In this document: in pieces, positions 14,369 through 22,897 of the stretch
Numbering within the stretch: the first letter of the stretch is position 1
How the letters are laid out: each line of letters starts with the position of its first letter
Source: Pseudomonas sp. B21-015
GTDB lineage: Bacteria; Pseudomonadota; Gammaproteobacteria; Pseudomonadales; Pseudomonadaceae
Length of the DNA stretch: 64,000 nt
NCBI RefSeq assembly: GCF_024749285.1
Contig: NZ_CP087196.1
Span: 2,666,001 to 2,730,000 of the forward strand
Reading direction: 5' to 3'
Made by a program: the position numbers and the translations under genes
The notes under the pieces: model-generated
Told to the model about the DNA's origin: nothing
Seen by the model: only the letters and a program-made list of their open reading frames with translations
The model's database searches: none

Positions 14369-14472
14369 CCAGAAACGACAAAGCCCTGAATAATCAGGGC
14401 TTTGTCGTACATAAGATGGCGGAGGCGATGGGATTCGAACTCATGGACCTGTTACAGTCGACGGTTTTCAAG
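14369..14472. repeat. Right att copy: 104-bp direct repeat
   Basis: Identical to 4602-4705. It includes the tRNA terminator palindrome and tRNA-Ser nucleotides 33-88, and here continues into the 5' half of the tRNA. Confidence 0.9.
14375..14408 (-). terminator. Terminator of tRNA-Ser
   Basis: Perfect 15-bp inverted repeat (ACGACAAAGCCCTGA with a 4-nt loop) directly downstream of the tRNA on the minus strand. An identical copy at 4608-4641 belongs to the left att repeat. Confidence 0.75.
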
Positions 14473-14504
14473 ACCGTTGCCTTAAACCACTCGGCCACAC
14501 CTCC
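14417..14504 (-). tRNA. tRNA-Ser(UGA)
   Basis: An 88-nt sequence on the minus strand: acceptor GGAGGTG pairs with the 3' end before an encoded CCA, T-loop GTTCGAATC, and anticodon loop CTTGAAA giving anticodon TGA. The long variable arm is typical of serine tRNAs. It serves as the integration site of the island. Confidence 0.95.
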
Positions 14505-14627
14505 GTTTGCGTTGCGGGCGCCATAATACCTGAATGAAACACACTGTCAAACTCTCTGCATGGCTTGTTACAGAGCGTCTGTTATGATCTTTGCGACTGA
14601 ACGTTTCAAACCAACAGGAGTGTCGCC

Positions 14628-15299
14628 ATGCGCGAACAGGATTACGCAGTTAATAACAGCGTGCAGGCTGAGCAGCTAGAGGTTAGCCGCGTCCTGCGCA
14701 ACACTTACGGCTTACTCGCACTCACCCTCGCATTCAGCGGCGTGATGGCGTTTGTCGCGCAGCAGATGCGTGTCGGCTACCCGAACGTCTTCGTGGTACT
14801 GATCGGCTTCTACGGCCTTTTCTTCCTCACCAACAAACTCCGTGACTCGGCGTGGGGCCTGGTTTCTGCGTTCGCGCTGACCGGTTTCATGGGTTTCCTG
14901 CTCGGCCCGATCCTCAATCGTTACCTGGGCATGCAGGGCGGTGCGGAAGTGGTCAGTTCGGCCTTCGCGATGACCGCGCTGGTGTTCGGCGGCCTGTCGG
15001 CTTATGTGCTGATCACCCGTAAGGACATGAGCTTCCTCGGTGGTTTCATCACGGCCGGTTTCTTCGTGCTGCTGGGTGCGACACTGGCGAGCTTCTTCTT
15101 CCAGATCAGCGGTCTGCAATTGGCGATCAGCGCAGGTTTCGTGCTGTTCTCCTCGGTGTGCATTCTGTTCCAGACCAGCGCCATCATTCACGGCGGCGAG
15201 CGCAACTACATCATGGCGACCATCAGCCTGTATGTATCGATCTACAACCTGTTCGTCAGCTTGTTGCAACTGTTCGGCATCATGAGCCGCGATGATTGA
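14628..15299 (+). CDS. yccA: Bax inhibitor-1 / YccA family membrane protein
   Basis: The 223-residue product has seven hydrophobic helices and the family's conserved features (VSRVLRNTYGLLALTLAFSG at the start; GGFITAGFFVLLG; SLYVSIYNLFVSLLQLFGIM at the end). In E. coli YccA is a substrate and modulator of the FtsH protease and protects SecY; BI-1 proteins also move calcium. It sits in the inner membrane. The start is supported by AACAGGAG upstream. A terminator follows. It is the first core gene beside the tRNA-Ser insertion site. Confidence 0.93.
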   Translation: MREQDYAVNNSVQAEQLEVSRVLRNTYGLLALTLAFSGVMAFVAQQMRVGYPNVFVVLIGFYGLFFLTNKLRDSAWGLVSAFALTGFMGFLLGPILNRYLGMQGGAEVVSSAFAMTALVFGGLSAYVLITRKDMSFLGGFITAGFFVLLGATLASFFFQISGLQLAISAGFVLFSSVCILFQTSAIIHGGERNYIMATISLYVSIYNLFVSLLQLFGIMSRDD

Positions 15300-15314
15300 T
15301 CGCCAGCCTTGAGT

Positions 15315-15340
15315 AAAAAACCCGCTTTGGCGGGTTTTTT
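15315..15340 (+). terminator. Terminator after yccA
   Basis: AAAAAACCCGC TTTG GCGGGTTTTTT: a GC stem with T tract on both strands, so it can serve yccA and the convergent lipoprotein gene. Confidence 0.88.
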
Positions 15341-15368
15341 ATTGCCCGAAAATCGGGGCGACCCAAGG

Positions 15369-15698
15369 TTATTCGGTAATGACAATGCTGCCGTCGGCCT
15401 GCTGCCGATAAATAGTGTAGGGCAACAGCATGGTGTCGAGTGCGCCGGAAATGACTACGTCGATCAGCACAAAGGGCGTGCCGTTGTTGTATTGGTACTC
15501 ATTGATGCCCGGGCCTGGAGGCGCATGCAAGCTGCAAAAGTCGTAAGTCACGCCGCTATAGATCCGTGGAATCGCACCGCAGTAGGTTTTCTGTTCCTTG
15601 AGACTCTTCACCGCCGCTTCGTCACTGCGCACCACCGTCTGGAACGTACCGCAACCTGCAAGCATCACCGCTGCCAGTAGCATGGCCTGAGTTTTCAT
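15369..15698 (-). CDS. YceK/YidQ family lipoprotein
   Basis: The 109-residue product starts with a lipoprotein signal (MKTQAMLLAAVMLAGC, lipobox LAGC, acylated C16). The mature part has TYCGAIPRIYSGVTYDFCSL and a hydrophobic VVISGALDTMLLPYTIYRQQ, the pattern of YceK/YidQ small outer-membrane lipoproteins of unknown role. Convergent with yccA. Length and motifs are normal. Confidence 0.85.
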   Translation of the reverse strand: MKTQAMLLAAVMLAGCGTFQTVVRSDEAAVKSLKEQKTYCGAIPRIYSGVTYDFCSLHAPPGPGINEYQYNNGTPFVLIDVVISGALDTMLLPYTIYRQQADGSIVITE

Positions 15699-15754
15699 AC
15701 CGCCAATCCTTCGTCGGAAAGGATCAATCTACGCTTTTGCGAACCAAACAGCAC

Positions 15755-16192
15755 TCACGCCATCGGTGGCAGCCGGCGCTTGACCGGGGTCTTCTTGACG
15801 ATCGCAGTGTTGGTTTCGGCGTGGCTGTTGAGGCGGTCGAGGAGGGTGTCCAGTTGTTCCATCGAGCGTACATGCAGGCGGGCGATGAAGCAGTCATCGC
15901 CGGTGACTTTGTCGCACTCGGTGAACTCAGGGATGGCCTGAATCTGTCGCTCCACTTCCTGCAACTGGCCCGGCAACGGGCGGATGCGGACGATTGCCTG
16001 GAGTTGATAGCCGAAGGATTTGGGGTCGACCTCAACGGTATAGCCCTTGAGTACACCGCGTTCTTCGAGGCGGCGCAGGCGCTCGGCGACGCTGGGCGAG
16101 GACAGGCCGCTGATCTGTGCCAGGGCCTTGAGTGAGCGGCGTGAGTCTTCCATCAATGCGCTGATCAGCACTTGGTCGATGTCATCGGTCAT
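15755..16192 (-). CDS. Lrp/AsnC family transcriptional regulator
   Basis: The 145-residue protein has an N-terminal HTH (DQVLISALMEDSRRSLKALA, SPSVAERLRRLEERGVLKGY) and a C-terminal RAM/AsnC ligand domain (QLQAIVRIRPLPG ... VTGDDCFIARLHV). The family binds amino acids and controls metabolism and amino acid export. The start is the ATG at 16192; the longer frame to 16315 would overlap the divergent promoter. It is divergent from an EamA exporter, the usual target of a local Lrp protein, so the 132-bp gap should contain its operator. Confidence 0.92.
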   Translation of the reverse strand: MTDDIDQVLISALMEDSRRSLKALAQISGLSSPSVAERLRRLEERGVLKGYTVEVDPKSFGYQLQAIVRIRPLPGQLQEVERQIQAIPEFTECDKVTGDDCFIARLHVRSMEQLDTLLDRLNSHAETNTAIVKKTPVKRRLPPMA

Positions 16193-16324
16193 GGCGAAAC
16201 CCCTGTTAGGCAATCGGTTGAATAAGCCTTGATAAAAAAGGCAGAAACCGAGTTTAGCCTGCTTTTTGCACTGGAGAAGCCCCCCCGTGGATTGGCATAC
16301 TTTGGGCTCAAACACAGGAGGTTG

Positions 16325-17221
16325 ATGATGGACAGAACACTACGTCGCGGGTCATTCGAGATGACCGCCGCCATGCTGATATCCGGGACCATTGGCTGGT
16401 TCGTGCTGGTGTCCGGGCAACCGGTGCTGGACGTGGTGTTCTGGCGCTGCGTGTTCGGTGCCGGCACTTTGTTGCTGATCTGCGCGGCGTTCGGCTTTCT
16501 GCGCCCTGGCATTTTGACGTCCACCACCTTCTTGCTGGCGGTACTGAGCGGTGTAGCGATTGTCGGTAACTGGGTGCTGTTGTTCGCGTCCTACTCTCGC
16601 GCCTCGATTGCCATCGGCACGGCGGTTTATAACGTCCAGCCGTTCATGCTGGTGGGGCTGGCCGCGCTGTTTCTGGGGGAGAAAATCACCCTGCAGAAAC
16701 TGTTCTGGCTGGGCATTTCGTTTCTCGGGATGCTGGCGATTGTCAGCGCCCATGGTGAGCAAGGCGAGGGCGGCAACGATTACCTGATGGGGATTGCTCT
16801 GGCGCTGGGGGCGGCCTTGCTTTACGCGATTGCCGCGTTGATCATCAAACGCCTGACCGGCACGCCGCCCCATCTGATTGCCTTGATTCAGGTCTGCACC
16901 GGTGTGTTGTTGCTCGCGCCCTTTGCGCATTTTTCGGCGATGCCGCAAGCACCCAGTGCCTGGGCCAGCCTGGTGACCCTGGGCATCGTGCATACCGGTT
17001 TGATGTATGTGTTGCTCTACGGCGCGATTCAAAAGCTGCCGACCGCCCTGACCGGCGCACTGTCGTTCATCTACCCGATTGCGGCGATTTTCGTTGACTG
17101 GTTCGCCTTCGGTCATCGCCTGGAACCGCTGCAATGGATCGGTGTCGCCGCGATTCTGTTGGCCGCTGCCGGGATGCAACAGGGTTGGAGCCTGAAGCTT
17201 CGGCGGGTGGCTACACAATAA
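16325..17221 (+). CDS. EamA/DMT family transporter
   Basis: About 298 residues with ten hydrophobic helices in two EamA halves (first near 10-140, second near 155-290). Family members export amino acids or metabolites. AGGAGG lies just ahead of two adjacent ATGs (16325 and 16328). Divergent from the Lrp/AsnC gene, which suggests control by it and an amino-acid-like substrate; that is inference from gene order. Confidence 0.9.
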   Translation: MMDRTLRRGSFEMTAAMLISGTIGWFVLVSGQPVLDVVFWRCVFGAGTLLLICAAFGFLRPGILTSTTFLLAVLSGVAIVGNWVLLFASYSRASIAIGTAVYNVQPFMLVGLAALFLGEKITLQKLFWLGISFLGMLAIVSAHGEQGEGGNDYLMGIALALGAALLYAIAALIIKRLTGTPPHLIALIQVCTGVLLLAPFAHFSAMPQAPSAWASLVTLGIVHTGLMYVLLYGAIQKLPTALTGALSFIYPIAAIFVDWFAFGHRLEPLQWIGVAAILLAAAGMQQGWSLKLRRVATQ

Positions 17222-17229
17222 ACGGCCTC

Positions 17230-18270
17230 TCAGATGTTCCAGAGCGGTGCGGTCTTCGCCAGACGCTGGCGCATCTCGCCGATGTTCGCGGTCAATTGTC
17301 GGGTCAGCAATCGGTAGCCATCCAGCGGACTGTAGACCGGCGCATCGAGCGTTGAGTCCGATGGCGGTTCGGCTGGCCGGCTGAGCCGTTGCGAAGCGCC
17401 CGATTTCAATGCCCGAGCCATACCGATCAGTTGCACCCGGATCTGTCGGTGCTCGGCTTTCAATGCCGATTGCAGATGGGCCATTGCCTCGGCGTCATCG
17501 GCATTCGGCCGGCTATTGCCGAGGATTTCCAGGATGCTGATGCACATCCGCAAATTGCGCTGAATCGCATCGAGTTCGGTCATGGAAACCCGCACTTCCT
17601 TGGACACCGAGGGCATCAGTGAGCGCAGTTGCACCATGACTGTGTTCAAGCGATTCATGAGCTTCAGGTGTTCGTCAGCGTTGACAGACTCGCCGTTGAT
17701 GATGCGGCCGTAGATGGCCGCGCAGTCGCGCAACGCATCGGCCAGGTTGTAGCGCCAGGAGTACACCGCGTACAGCGGCAGGGCGAAGGAGAAGGCCAGC
17801 GCCAAGGCGATGCCGATCAGAATATCCACCCCGCGCCACAAGCCATCGGTGACCGGGTTGTCACCGTGCCCCGCGACGATAAACACGGTGATCGCCGACA
17901 ACAGCGCCGTGTAACCACCCTTGCCGATGGCGTGGTACGAGAAGAATCCGCACACCACCGACATCGCGAAATAGGTCAGCCACGGCATCCCGAGCCAGGC
18001 CTGTTGTGCCACCAGCAACAAGCCGACACCGGCCCCGATCAAGGTGCCGATGGCCCGCTCGGCGGCTTTTTTGCCGATATTACCGTGGTGTTGCAAGCCA
18101 CCGATCACCACCAGCATGGTCACCGACGCCCATTCGCCGTGGGGCAGGTGGATGCCGGTGGTCAGCAGGATCGTCGCCAGCAAGCCCAACGAAACCCGCA
18201 CCGCATGGATCAGTTTGGCGTGGCGGTAGCGCCGGTACGGGTCCAGCAACGGACGCAGTATTCGGCGCAA
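17230..18270 (-). CDS. FUSC family inner membrane protein
   Basis: About 346 residues with a block of hydrophobic helices (VSLGLLATILLTTGIHLP, GTLIGAGVGLLLV, LLSAITVFIVAGHG, IGIALALAFSFALPLYA) followed by a helical cytoplasmic part. This is the aromatic-acid exporter/FUSC layout (AaeB, YccS). A TTG at 18270 is the first usual start in frame, but a CTG at about 18303 with GAGGA upstream is possible. It follows the GapN-type dehydrogenase by 47 bp on the same strand, suggesting co-transcription. Confidence 0.85.
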   Translation of the reverse strand: MRRILRPLLDPYRRYRHAKLIHAVRVSLGLLATILLTTGIHLPHGEWASVTMLVVIGGLQHHGNIGKKAAERAIGTLIGAGVGLLLVAQQAWLGMPWLTYFAMSVVCGFFSYHAIGKGGYTALLSAITVFIVAGHGDNPVTDGLWRGVDILIGIALALAFSFALPLYAVYSWRYNLADALRDCAAIYGRIINGESVNADEHLKLMNRLNTVMVQLRSLMPSVSKEVRVSMTELDAIQRNLRMCISILEILGNSRPNADDAEAMAHLQSALKAEHRQIRVQLIGMARALKSGASQRLSRPAEPPSDSTLDAPVYSPLDGYRLLTRQLTANIGEMRQRLAKTAPLWNI

Positions 18271-18317
18271 CAGCGGTGGCAGTCGAAGGCCTCTGATGAT
18301 GCTCAGGCTCGGTGTCC

Positions 18318-19943
18318 TCAGAAGATATAGTCGGTGGTCAGGAAGCTCGAGTTTCGTCCGCTGATGATCTCGCTGATGAGCTCTTTACTGCTTTCCTGGA
18401 ACTTGGTCGCCACCAGGGTCCGGATCGAAAACACTCGCAGCGCATCGTGCACCGATAACGTGCCCTCGGCGGAGTTCTTACGACCGTTGAACGGGTAGGT
18501 GTCCGGGCCGCGCTGGCACTGGGCGTTGAGGTTAATGCGGCCAACCTGGTTGGCGAAAGTGTCCACCAGCCTGCCGACCGCCACCGGGTTGGTGCCGAAG
18601 ATGCTCAGTTGCTGGCCGAAGTCCGATTCCAGGACGTAATCGATCACGGTGTCCAGATGACGGTACGGCACGATCGGCACGACCGGGCCGAACTGTTCTT
18701 CCTGGTAGACGCGCATCTGCGGCGTCACCGGGTACAACACGGCCGGGTAGAAGAACGATGCGCGGGCTTCACCGCCATTGGGGTTGATCACGGCTGCGCC
18801 TTTGCTGACCGCGTCCGCTACCAGCGAATGCAGATAATCGACTTTGCTCGACTCCGGTAGCGGCGTCAGCGCCACGCCGCTGTCCCATGGCATGCCAGGT
18901 TTCAGGGAGGCGAGTTTGGCGTTGAATTTCTCGATGAACGCTTCGACCACGTCTTCGTGGACGAAGAGGATTTTCAGTGCGGTGCAGCGCTGACCGTTGA
19001 ACGACAGGGAGCCGGTGACGGCTTCGCTGACCGCGTTGTCCAGATCCACCTCTGGCAGGACGATGCCGGGGTTCTTCGCATCCAGGCCCAGCGCCGCGCG
19101 CAAGCGGTGAGGTCTTGGATGGAGTTTTTTCAGGTCGCTGGCGGCCTTGTTGGTGCCGATAAACGCAAAGATATCGATCTTGCCACTTGCCATCAGCGCG
19201 CTGACAGTCTCGCGGCCGCTGCCGTAAATGACGTTGATTACCCCGGCCGGGAAGCTGTCGCGAAAGGCTTCCAGCAGCGGGCGAATCAACAGCACCCCAA
19301 GCTTGGCCGGCTTGAACACCACGGTGTTGCCCATGATCAGCGCCGGAATCAGCGTGGTGAAGGTTTCGTTCAGCGGGTAGTTGTAAGGCCCCATGCACAA
19401 CGCCACACCCAGCGGAACGCGGCGGATCTGGCCGAGGGTGTCTTGTTCCAGTTCGAAACGGCTGGAGCGGCGGTCGAGTTCCTTGAGGGCGTTGATGGTG
19501 TCGACGATGTAGTCGCAGGTGCGGTCGAACTCTTTTTCCGAGTCCTTGAGGTTCTTGCCGATCTCCCACATCAGCAACTTGACCACTGCCTCGCGCTGCT
19601 GACGCATGCGCCCGAGGAAGGTTTCGACATGCTGGATGCGCTCGGCCACGCGCATGGTTGGCCACAGGCCCTGGCCGCGGTCGTAGGCGCGGACGGCCGC
19701 GTCCAGAGCGGTCAGTGCAGTGTCGGCATCGAGCAGCGGCGTGCTGCCGAGGATCACTTGTTCATCGCCATTCGCGCCACTCAGGTACACCGGGCTGCGG
19801 ACCTGGGCGAGGGACCCGGACCAGGTTCTCAGTTCGCCATCGACCAGGTATTCGCGCTGTTCGGTCTGGCCGTTGAGGCGGTATTTTTCCGGGATGCTGT
19901 CGGCGGTGGGAAACAGGTTGCCAAGGATCGGTGCTGTGGTCAT
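18318..19943 (-). CDS. NADP-dependent glyceraldehyde-3-phosphate dehydrogenase (GapN-type aldehyde dehydrogenase)
   Basis: The 541-residue protein is an aldehyde dehydrogenase superfamily member with the oxyanion asparagine (PYNYPLNET, N188 region), NAD(P) loop (FIGTNKAASDLKK) and catalytic cysteine C320 (FNGQRCTALK). Length and sequence match the group annotated in pseudomonads as non-phosphorylating GAPDH, which oxidises glyceraldehyde-3-phosphate to 3-phosphoglycerate with NADP. The usual general-base glutamate segment (ELGGK) reads LGLDAKNP here, as in this subgroup to my knowledge. Substrate is by family only. Confidence 0.82.
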   Translation of the reverse strand: MTTAPILGNLFPTADSIPEKYRLNGQTEQREYLVDGELRTWSGSLAQVRSPVYLSGANGDEQVILGSTPLLDADTALTALDAAVRAYDRGQGLWPTMRVAERIQHVETFLGRMRQQREAVVKLLMWEIGKNLKDSEKEFDRTCDYIVDTINALKELDRRSSRFELEQDTLGQIRRVPLGVALCMGPYNYPLNETFTTLIPALIMGNTVVFKPAKLGVLLIRPLLEAFRDSFPAGVINVIYGSGRETVSALMASGKIDIFAFIGTNKAASDLKKLHPRPHRLRAALGLDAKNPGIVLPEVDLDNAVSEAVTGSLSFNGQRCTALKILFVHEDVVEAFIEKFNAKLASLKPGMPWDSGVALTPLPESSKVDYLHSLVADAVSKGAAVINPNGGEARASFFYPAVLYPVTPQMRVYQEEQFGPVVPIVPYRHLDTVIDYVLESDFGQQLSIFGTNPVAVGRLVDTFANQVGRINLNAQCQRGPDTYPFNGRKNSAEGTLSVHDALRVFSIRTLVATKFQESSKELISEIISGRNSSFLTTDYIF

Positions 19944-20219
19944 GTCGCTACCCCGTGTGGATTGGGTGATGCACTGATGAATCGTTTTAGCAGACCTTGG
20001 CCTCGCTTGTCATGACTCATCGACTCATCACATGGTTACAGCAATGTGTGCTGCTTTCGCCGGGCTTTCAAGCGCTGGAGCCTGCGCGCGTTTTGTAATG
20101 AAACTCCCCGTAGCAGCTGCCGAGCCCGCGAGGCTGCGTTCGGCGGCGATCTTTTGCCCTGAAAACACACAAGTAACGATCCCCCGGTTAAACTTCACGC
20201 TCTTTCTAAAGGAGTTCAT

Positions 20220-21107
20220 ATGAGTTATTACCAGCCGGGCATTCTCGCCACCCCCGTTCCGCCTCAAGCTCGTCATATGTTCTTCGCACTTGAATCCGCC
20301 GAGGCACTGCCGGCTGCGCTGGATAACCTGATGCGCCTGGTGGACGGTAAATCGGCGGTGGTCGGTTTCGGTGAATCCCTGGTCAAGGCGCTGCACGCGC
20401 AGATCGACGGGTTGCGCGCCTTTCCTGCGCTGGTCGGTGTCGGCGTCGACAACCCGTCGACCCAACACGCGCTCTGGTGCTGGCTGCACGGTGTTGACCG
20501 TGGCGAATTGCTCAATCGCAGCCACGCGATCGAAGCCGCATTGGCACCGGCCCTGCGCCTGGTGCAGATGAACGAAACCTTCCGCCACATGAATGGCCAT
20601 GACCTGACCGGTTATGAAGATGGCACCGAAAACCCTCACGACGAAGCCGCTGTAGCGGCTGCGTTGCTGGGTGAGGGCGCTGAGGGGCTGGTCGGTGGCA
20701 GCTTCGCCGCGATCCAGCAGTGGCAGCATGACCTGAAGGGCTTTCACGCGATGGCGTCCCATGAGCAGGACAACATCATGGGGCGGCGCCTGAGCGACAA
20801 CGAAGAACTCGACGACGCGCCGATCTCCGCCCACGTCAAACGTACCGCCCAGGAAAGCTTCGCACCTGAAGCCTTCGTGGTCCGTCGCTCGATGCCGTGG
20901 ATCGAAGGCGATCGCGCCGGCCTGATGTTCCTGGCTTTCGGTTTTTCCCTCGATGCGTTCGAAGCCCAACTGCGGCGCATGAGCGGTCTGGAAGATGGCA
21001 TCACCGACGGTTTGTATCGCATCAGCCGACCGATCACTGGCGGCTACTACTGGTGCCCACCGCTCAAGGACGGTCGCCTCGACCTGCGCGCACTGCGCAT
21101 CGGCTAA
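20220..21107 (+). CDS. DyP-type heme peroxidase
   Basis: The 295-residue protein has the DyP signature GYEDGTEN (catalytic D134), the proximal heme ligand H205 (PISAHVKR) and a distal arginine in VVRRSMPW. No signal peptide is present, so it is cytosolic or encapsulated; no encapsulin gene is seen nearby. DyP enzymes use peroxide to oxidise dyes, aromatics or porphyrins. The start is fixed by AAAGGAG 6 bases upstream. It is followed by a Gfo/Idh gene 16 bp later on the same strand. Confidence 0.9.
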   Translation: MSYYQPGILATPVPPQARHMFFALESAEALPAALDNLMRLVDGKSAVVGFGESLVKALHAQIDGLRAFPALVGVGVDNPSTQHALWCWLHGVDRGELLNRSHAIEAALAPALRLVQMNETFRHMNGHDLTGYEDGTENPHDEAAVAAALLGEGAEGLVGGSFAAIQQWQHDLKGFHAMASHEQDNIMGRRLSDNEELDDAPISAHVKRTAQESFAPEAFVVRRSMPWIEGDRAGLMFLAFGFSLDAFEAQLRRMSGLEDGITDGLYRISRPITGGYYWCPPLKDGRLDLRALRIG

Positions 21108-21123
21108 ACCTGCGGGAGTGACT

Positions 21124-22092
21124 ATGAACGTGGTGCGCTGGGGCATGATTGGGTGTGGCAGTGTGGCCGAGCGCAAGAGTGGACCGGCCTTCTACAAGGT
21201 GCCCGGCTCGGCGCTGGTGGCTGTGATGGGGCGGCGTCTGGAGGCGGTGACCGATTACGCCGCGCGCCACGGCATTGCCCGGGTCTACACCGACGCTAGA
21301 GCGCTGATCAATGATCCCGAGGTGGACGCGGTGTACATCGCCACCCCACCCGACAGCCATTACGCCTACAGCCTGCAAGTGGCGGCCGCCGGCAAACATT
21401 GCTGCGTCGAAAAACCAATGTCGCTGAATGCCGGGCAAAGCCGTGAAATGCAAAAGGCCTTTGCCGATGCGGGACTGCACCTGTTCGTTGCCTATTACCG
21501 ACGTTCGTTGCCGCGCTTCCAGCAAGTGCGGCAATGGCTTGCCCAGGGGCGGATCGGCGACGTTCGGCACCTGACCTGGACGCTGACCAAAGCGCCTTCA
21601 CCGAGTGATCTTGGCGGCACAGACAACTGGCGCACCGACCCGGCGATTGCCGGTGGCGGTTACTTCGCCGACCTCGCCAGCCATGGCTTCGACCTGTTCC
21701 AGTACCTGTTGGGCGATATCGTCGAGGTCGCTGGTTTCACCGCGCACCAGTCTGGCCTCTACGCCGCCGAAGACGCCGTCAGCGCCAGTTGGCGCTTTGC
21801 ATCCGGGGCGTTGGGCATGGGCTGCTGGAATTTCGTGGCGGACCGTCGCGAGGATCGGGTGGAGGTGATCGGCAGCCAAGGCCGGATCAGCTTTTCGGTG
21901 TTCGACGAACACCCGGTGCAGCTTGAAGCCGATGAACACCTCAGTCTTTACATCGAGCATCACGAACACGTCCAGTGGCACCACGTGTTGGGCATGAACG
22001 CCCACATCCGTGGCGAAGCGCAACACCCGGCGGTGGCCGAACAGGCGTTGAAAACCGATTGGGTGATGGACCAGATCCTCAAGCGCGGCTGA
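21124..22092 (+). CDS. Gfo/Idh/MocA family oxidoreductase
   Basis: The 322-residue product has an N-terminal Rossmann fold (VRWGMIGCGSVAERKSGPAF) and the family EKP motif (CCVEKPMSLNAGQ) followed by a C-terminal alpha/beta domain with GGGYFADLASHGFDLFQYLL. It is an NAD(P)-dependent dehydrogenase of sugars or related polyols; the substrate cannot be told from sequence. GGGAGTGACT precedes the ATG. Short spacing behind the DyP gene suggests one transcript. Confidence 0.9.
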   Translation: MNVVRWGMIGCGSVAERKSGPAFYKVPGSALVAVMGRRLEAVTDYAARHGIARVYTDARALINDPEVDAVYIATPPDSHYAYSLQVAAAGKHCCVEKPMSLNAGQSREMQKAFADAGLHLFVAYYRRSLPRFQQVRQWLAQGRIGDVRHLTWTLTKAPSPSDLGGTDNWRTDPAIAGGGYFADLASHGFDLFQYLLGDIVEVAGFTAHQSGLYAAEDAVSASWRFASGALGMGCWNFVADRREDRVEVIGSQGRISFSVFDEHPVQLEADEHLSLYIEHHEHVQWHHVLGMNAHIRGEAQHPAVAEQALKTDWVMDQILKRG

Positions 22093-22096
22093 AAGA

Positions 22097-22235
22097 AAAG
22101 ATCGCAGCCTTCGGTAGCTCCTGCTGGTGGGGGCGCATAACCGTGTAGGAGCTGGCGCAGCCTGCGATCTTTTGATCTCGGGGGCGTGATTTCCCTTCTC
22201 TCAACAGCAAAGATCACAGCCTTCGGCAGCTCCTG
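22097..22235. repeat. Pseudomonas intergenic repeats (three copies)
   Basis: GATCGCAGCCTTCGGTAGCT-type units at 22097-22125 and 22208-22235 and an inverted unit at 22144-22172. The first two face each other and can form a stem-loop after the Gfo/Idh gene. Confidence 0.7.
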
Positions 22236-22271
22236 CGCTGACTGGCGGTCCTTGTCAGGTAAAACTCAAAA

Positions 22272-22287
22272 GAGTACAAATGTACTC
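22272..22287 (+). promoter_or_regulatory. LexA2-type SOS operator
   Basis: GAGTACAAATGTACTC: a 16-bp near-palindrome (GTAC-N4-GTAC core) immediately before the lexA2 start. It fits the distinct LexA2 box described for pseudomonads and would let LexA2 control its own operon. Confidence 0.75.
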
Positions 22288-22288
22288 C

Positions 22289-22897
22289 ATGACGACTTTA
22301 ACTCCCCGCCGTACCGCTATCCTGACCTTCATCCGCGATCGAATCGCCGAACATGGTCAGCCCCCGAGCCTCGCTGAAATCAGCGAGGCCTTTGGTTTCG
22401 CCTCCCGTAGCGTGGCGCGCAAGCACGTGCTGGCGCTGACCGAAGCCGGTTTCATCGAGGTCAACCCGCATCAGGCGCGCGGTATCCGCTTATTGAACCA
22501 GCCGCCGCGGCCCGAGCTGCTGGATGTTCCGGTGCTCGGCCGCGTGGCGGCTGGTGCGCCAATTGGTGCCGATGCCGAGGTCCACAGCCGTTTGCTGCTC
22601 GATCCGTCGATCTTCTCGCGGGTACCGGATTACATGCTGCGGGTTCAGGGCGACTCGATGATCGAGGACGGCATTCTCGACGGCGACCTGGTGGGCGTGC
22701 GGCGCAACCCCGAGGCGCTCAACGGGCAGATCGTCGTGGCGCGGCTCGACGGTGAAGTCACCATCAAGCGTTTCGAGCGGGTTGGCGATTCTGTTCGCCT
22801 GTTACCACGCAATCCGGCTTACCAGCCGATCATTGTTCGAGCCGATCAGGACCTGGCCATCGAAGGCGTGTTCTGCGGCCTGGTGAGGCAAGGGTGA
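22289..22897 (+). CDS. lexA2: LexA2, SOS repressor of the mutagenesis cassette
   Basis: About 202 residues with an HTH at the N-terminus (SLAEISEAFGFASRSVARKH) and an S24 self-cleaving domain: cleavage site A88-G89 (VAAGAPIG), nucleophile S123 (GDSMIEDG) and K160 (EVTIKRF). RecA filaments on damaged DNA trigger self-cleavage and release of the operon. The ATG at 22289 lies just after the operator; an ATG at 22280 falls inside it and is less likely. First gene of lexA2-imuA-imuB-dnaE2, with overlapping stops and starts. Confidence 0.92.
   Translation: MTTLTPRRTAILTFIRDRIAEHGQPPSLAEISEAFGFASRSVARKHVLALTEAGFIEVNPHQARGIRLLNQPPRPELLDVPVLGRVAAGAPIGADAEVHSRLLLDPSIFSRVPDYMLRVQGDSMIEDGILDGDLVGVRRNPEALNGQIVVARLDGEVTIKRFERVGDSVRLLPRNPAYQPIIVRADQDLAIEGVFCGLVRQG

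Larger units (their letters stand above)
4602..14472. mobile_element. tRNA-Ser genomic island
   Basis: About 9.9 kb lie between perfect 104-bp direct repeats, the right one forming part of an intact tRNA-Ser(UGA). Cargo: the KAP/HNH-like cassette, small proteins, a short tyrosine recombinase, and a LysR / serine hydrolase / MFS set. The 5' part of the tRNA is supplied by core DNA on the right, so the element rebuilt the 3' end when it integrated. The recombinase is in the middle, not next to an end, so it may belong to an insertion within the island. Confidence 0.8.

Noticed and set aside
22097..22235. CRISPR-like array
   Set aside because: Units are few, of mixed orientation and unevenly spaced, and match Pseudomonas intergenic repeats; no cas genes are present.
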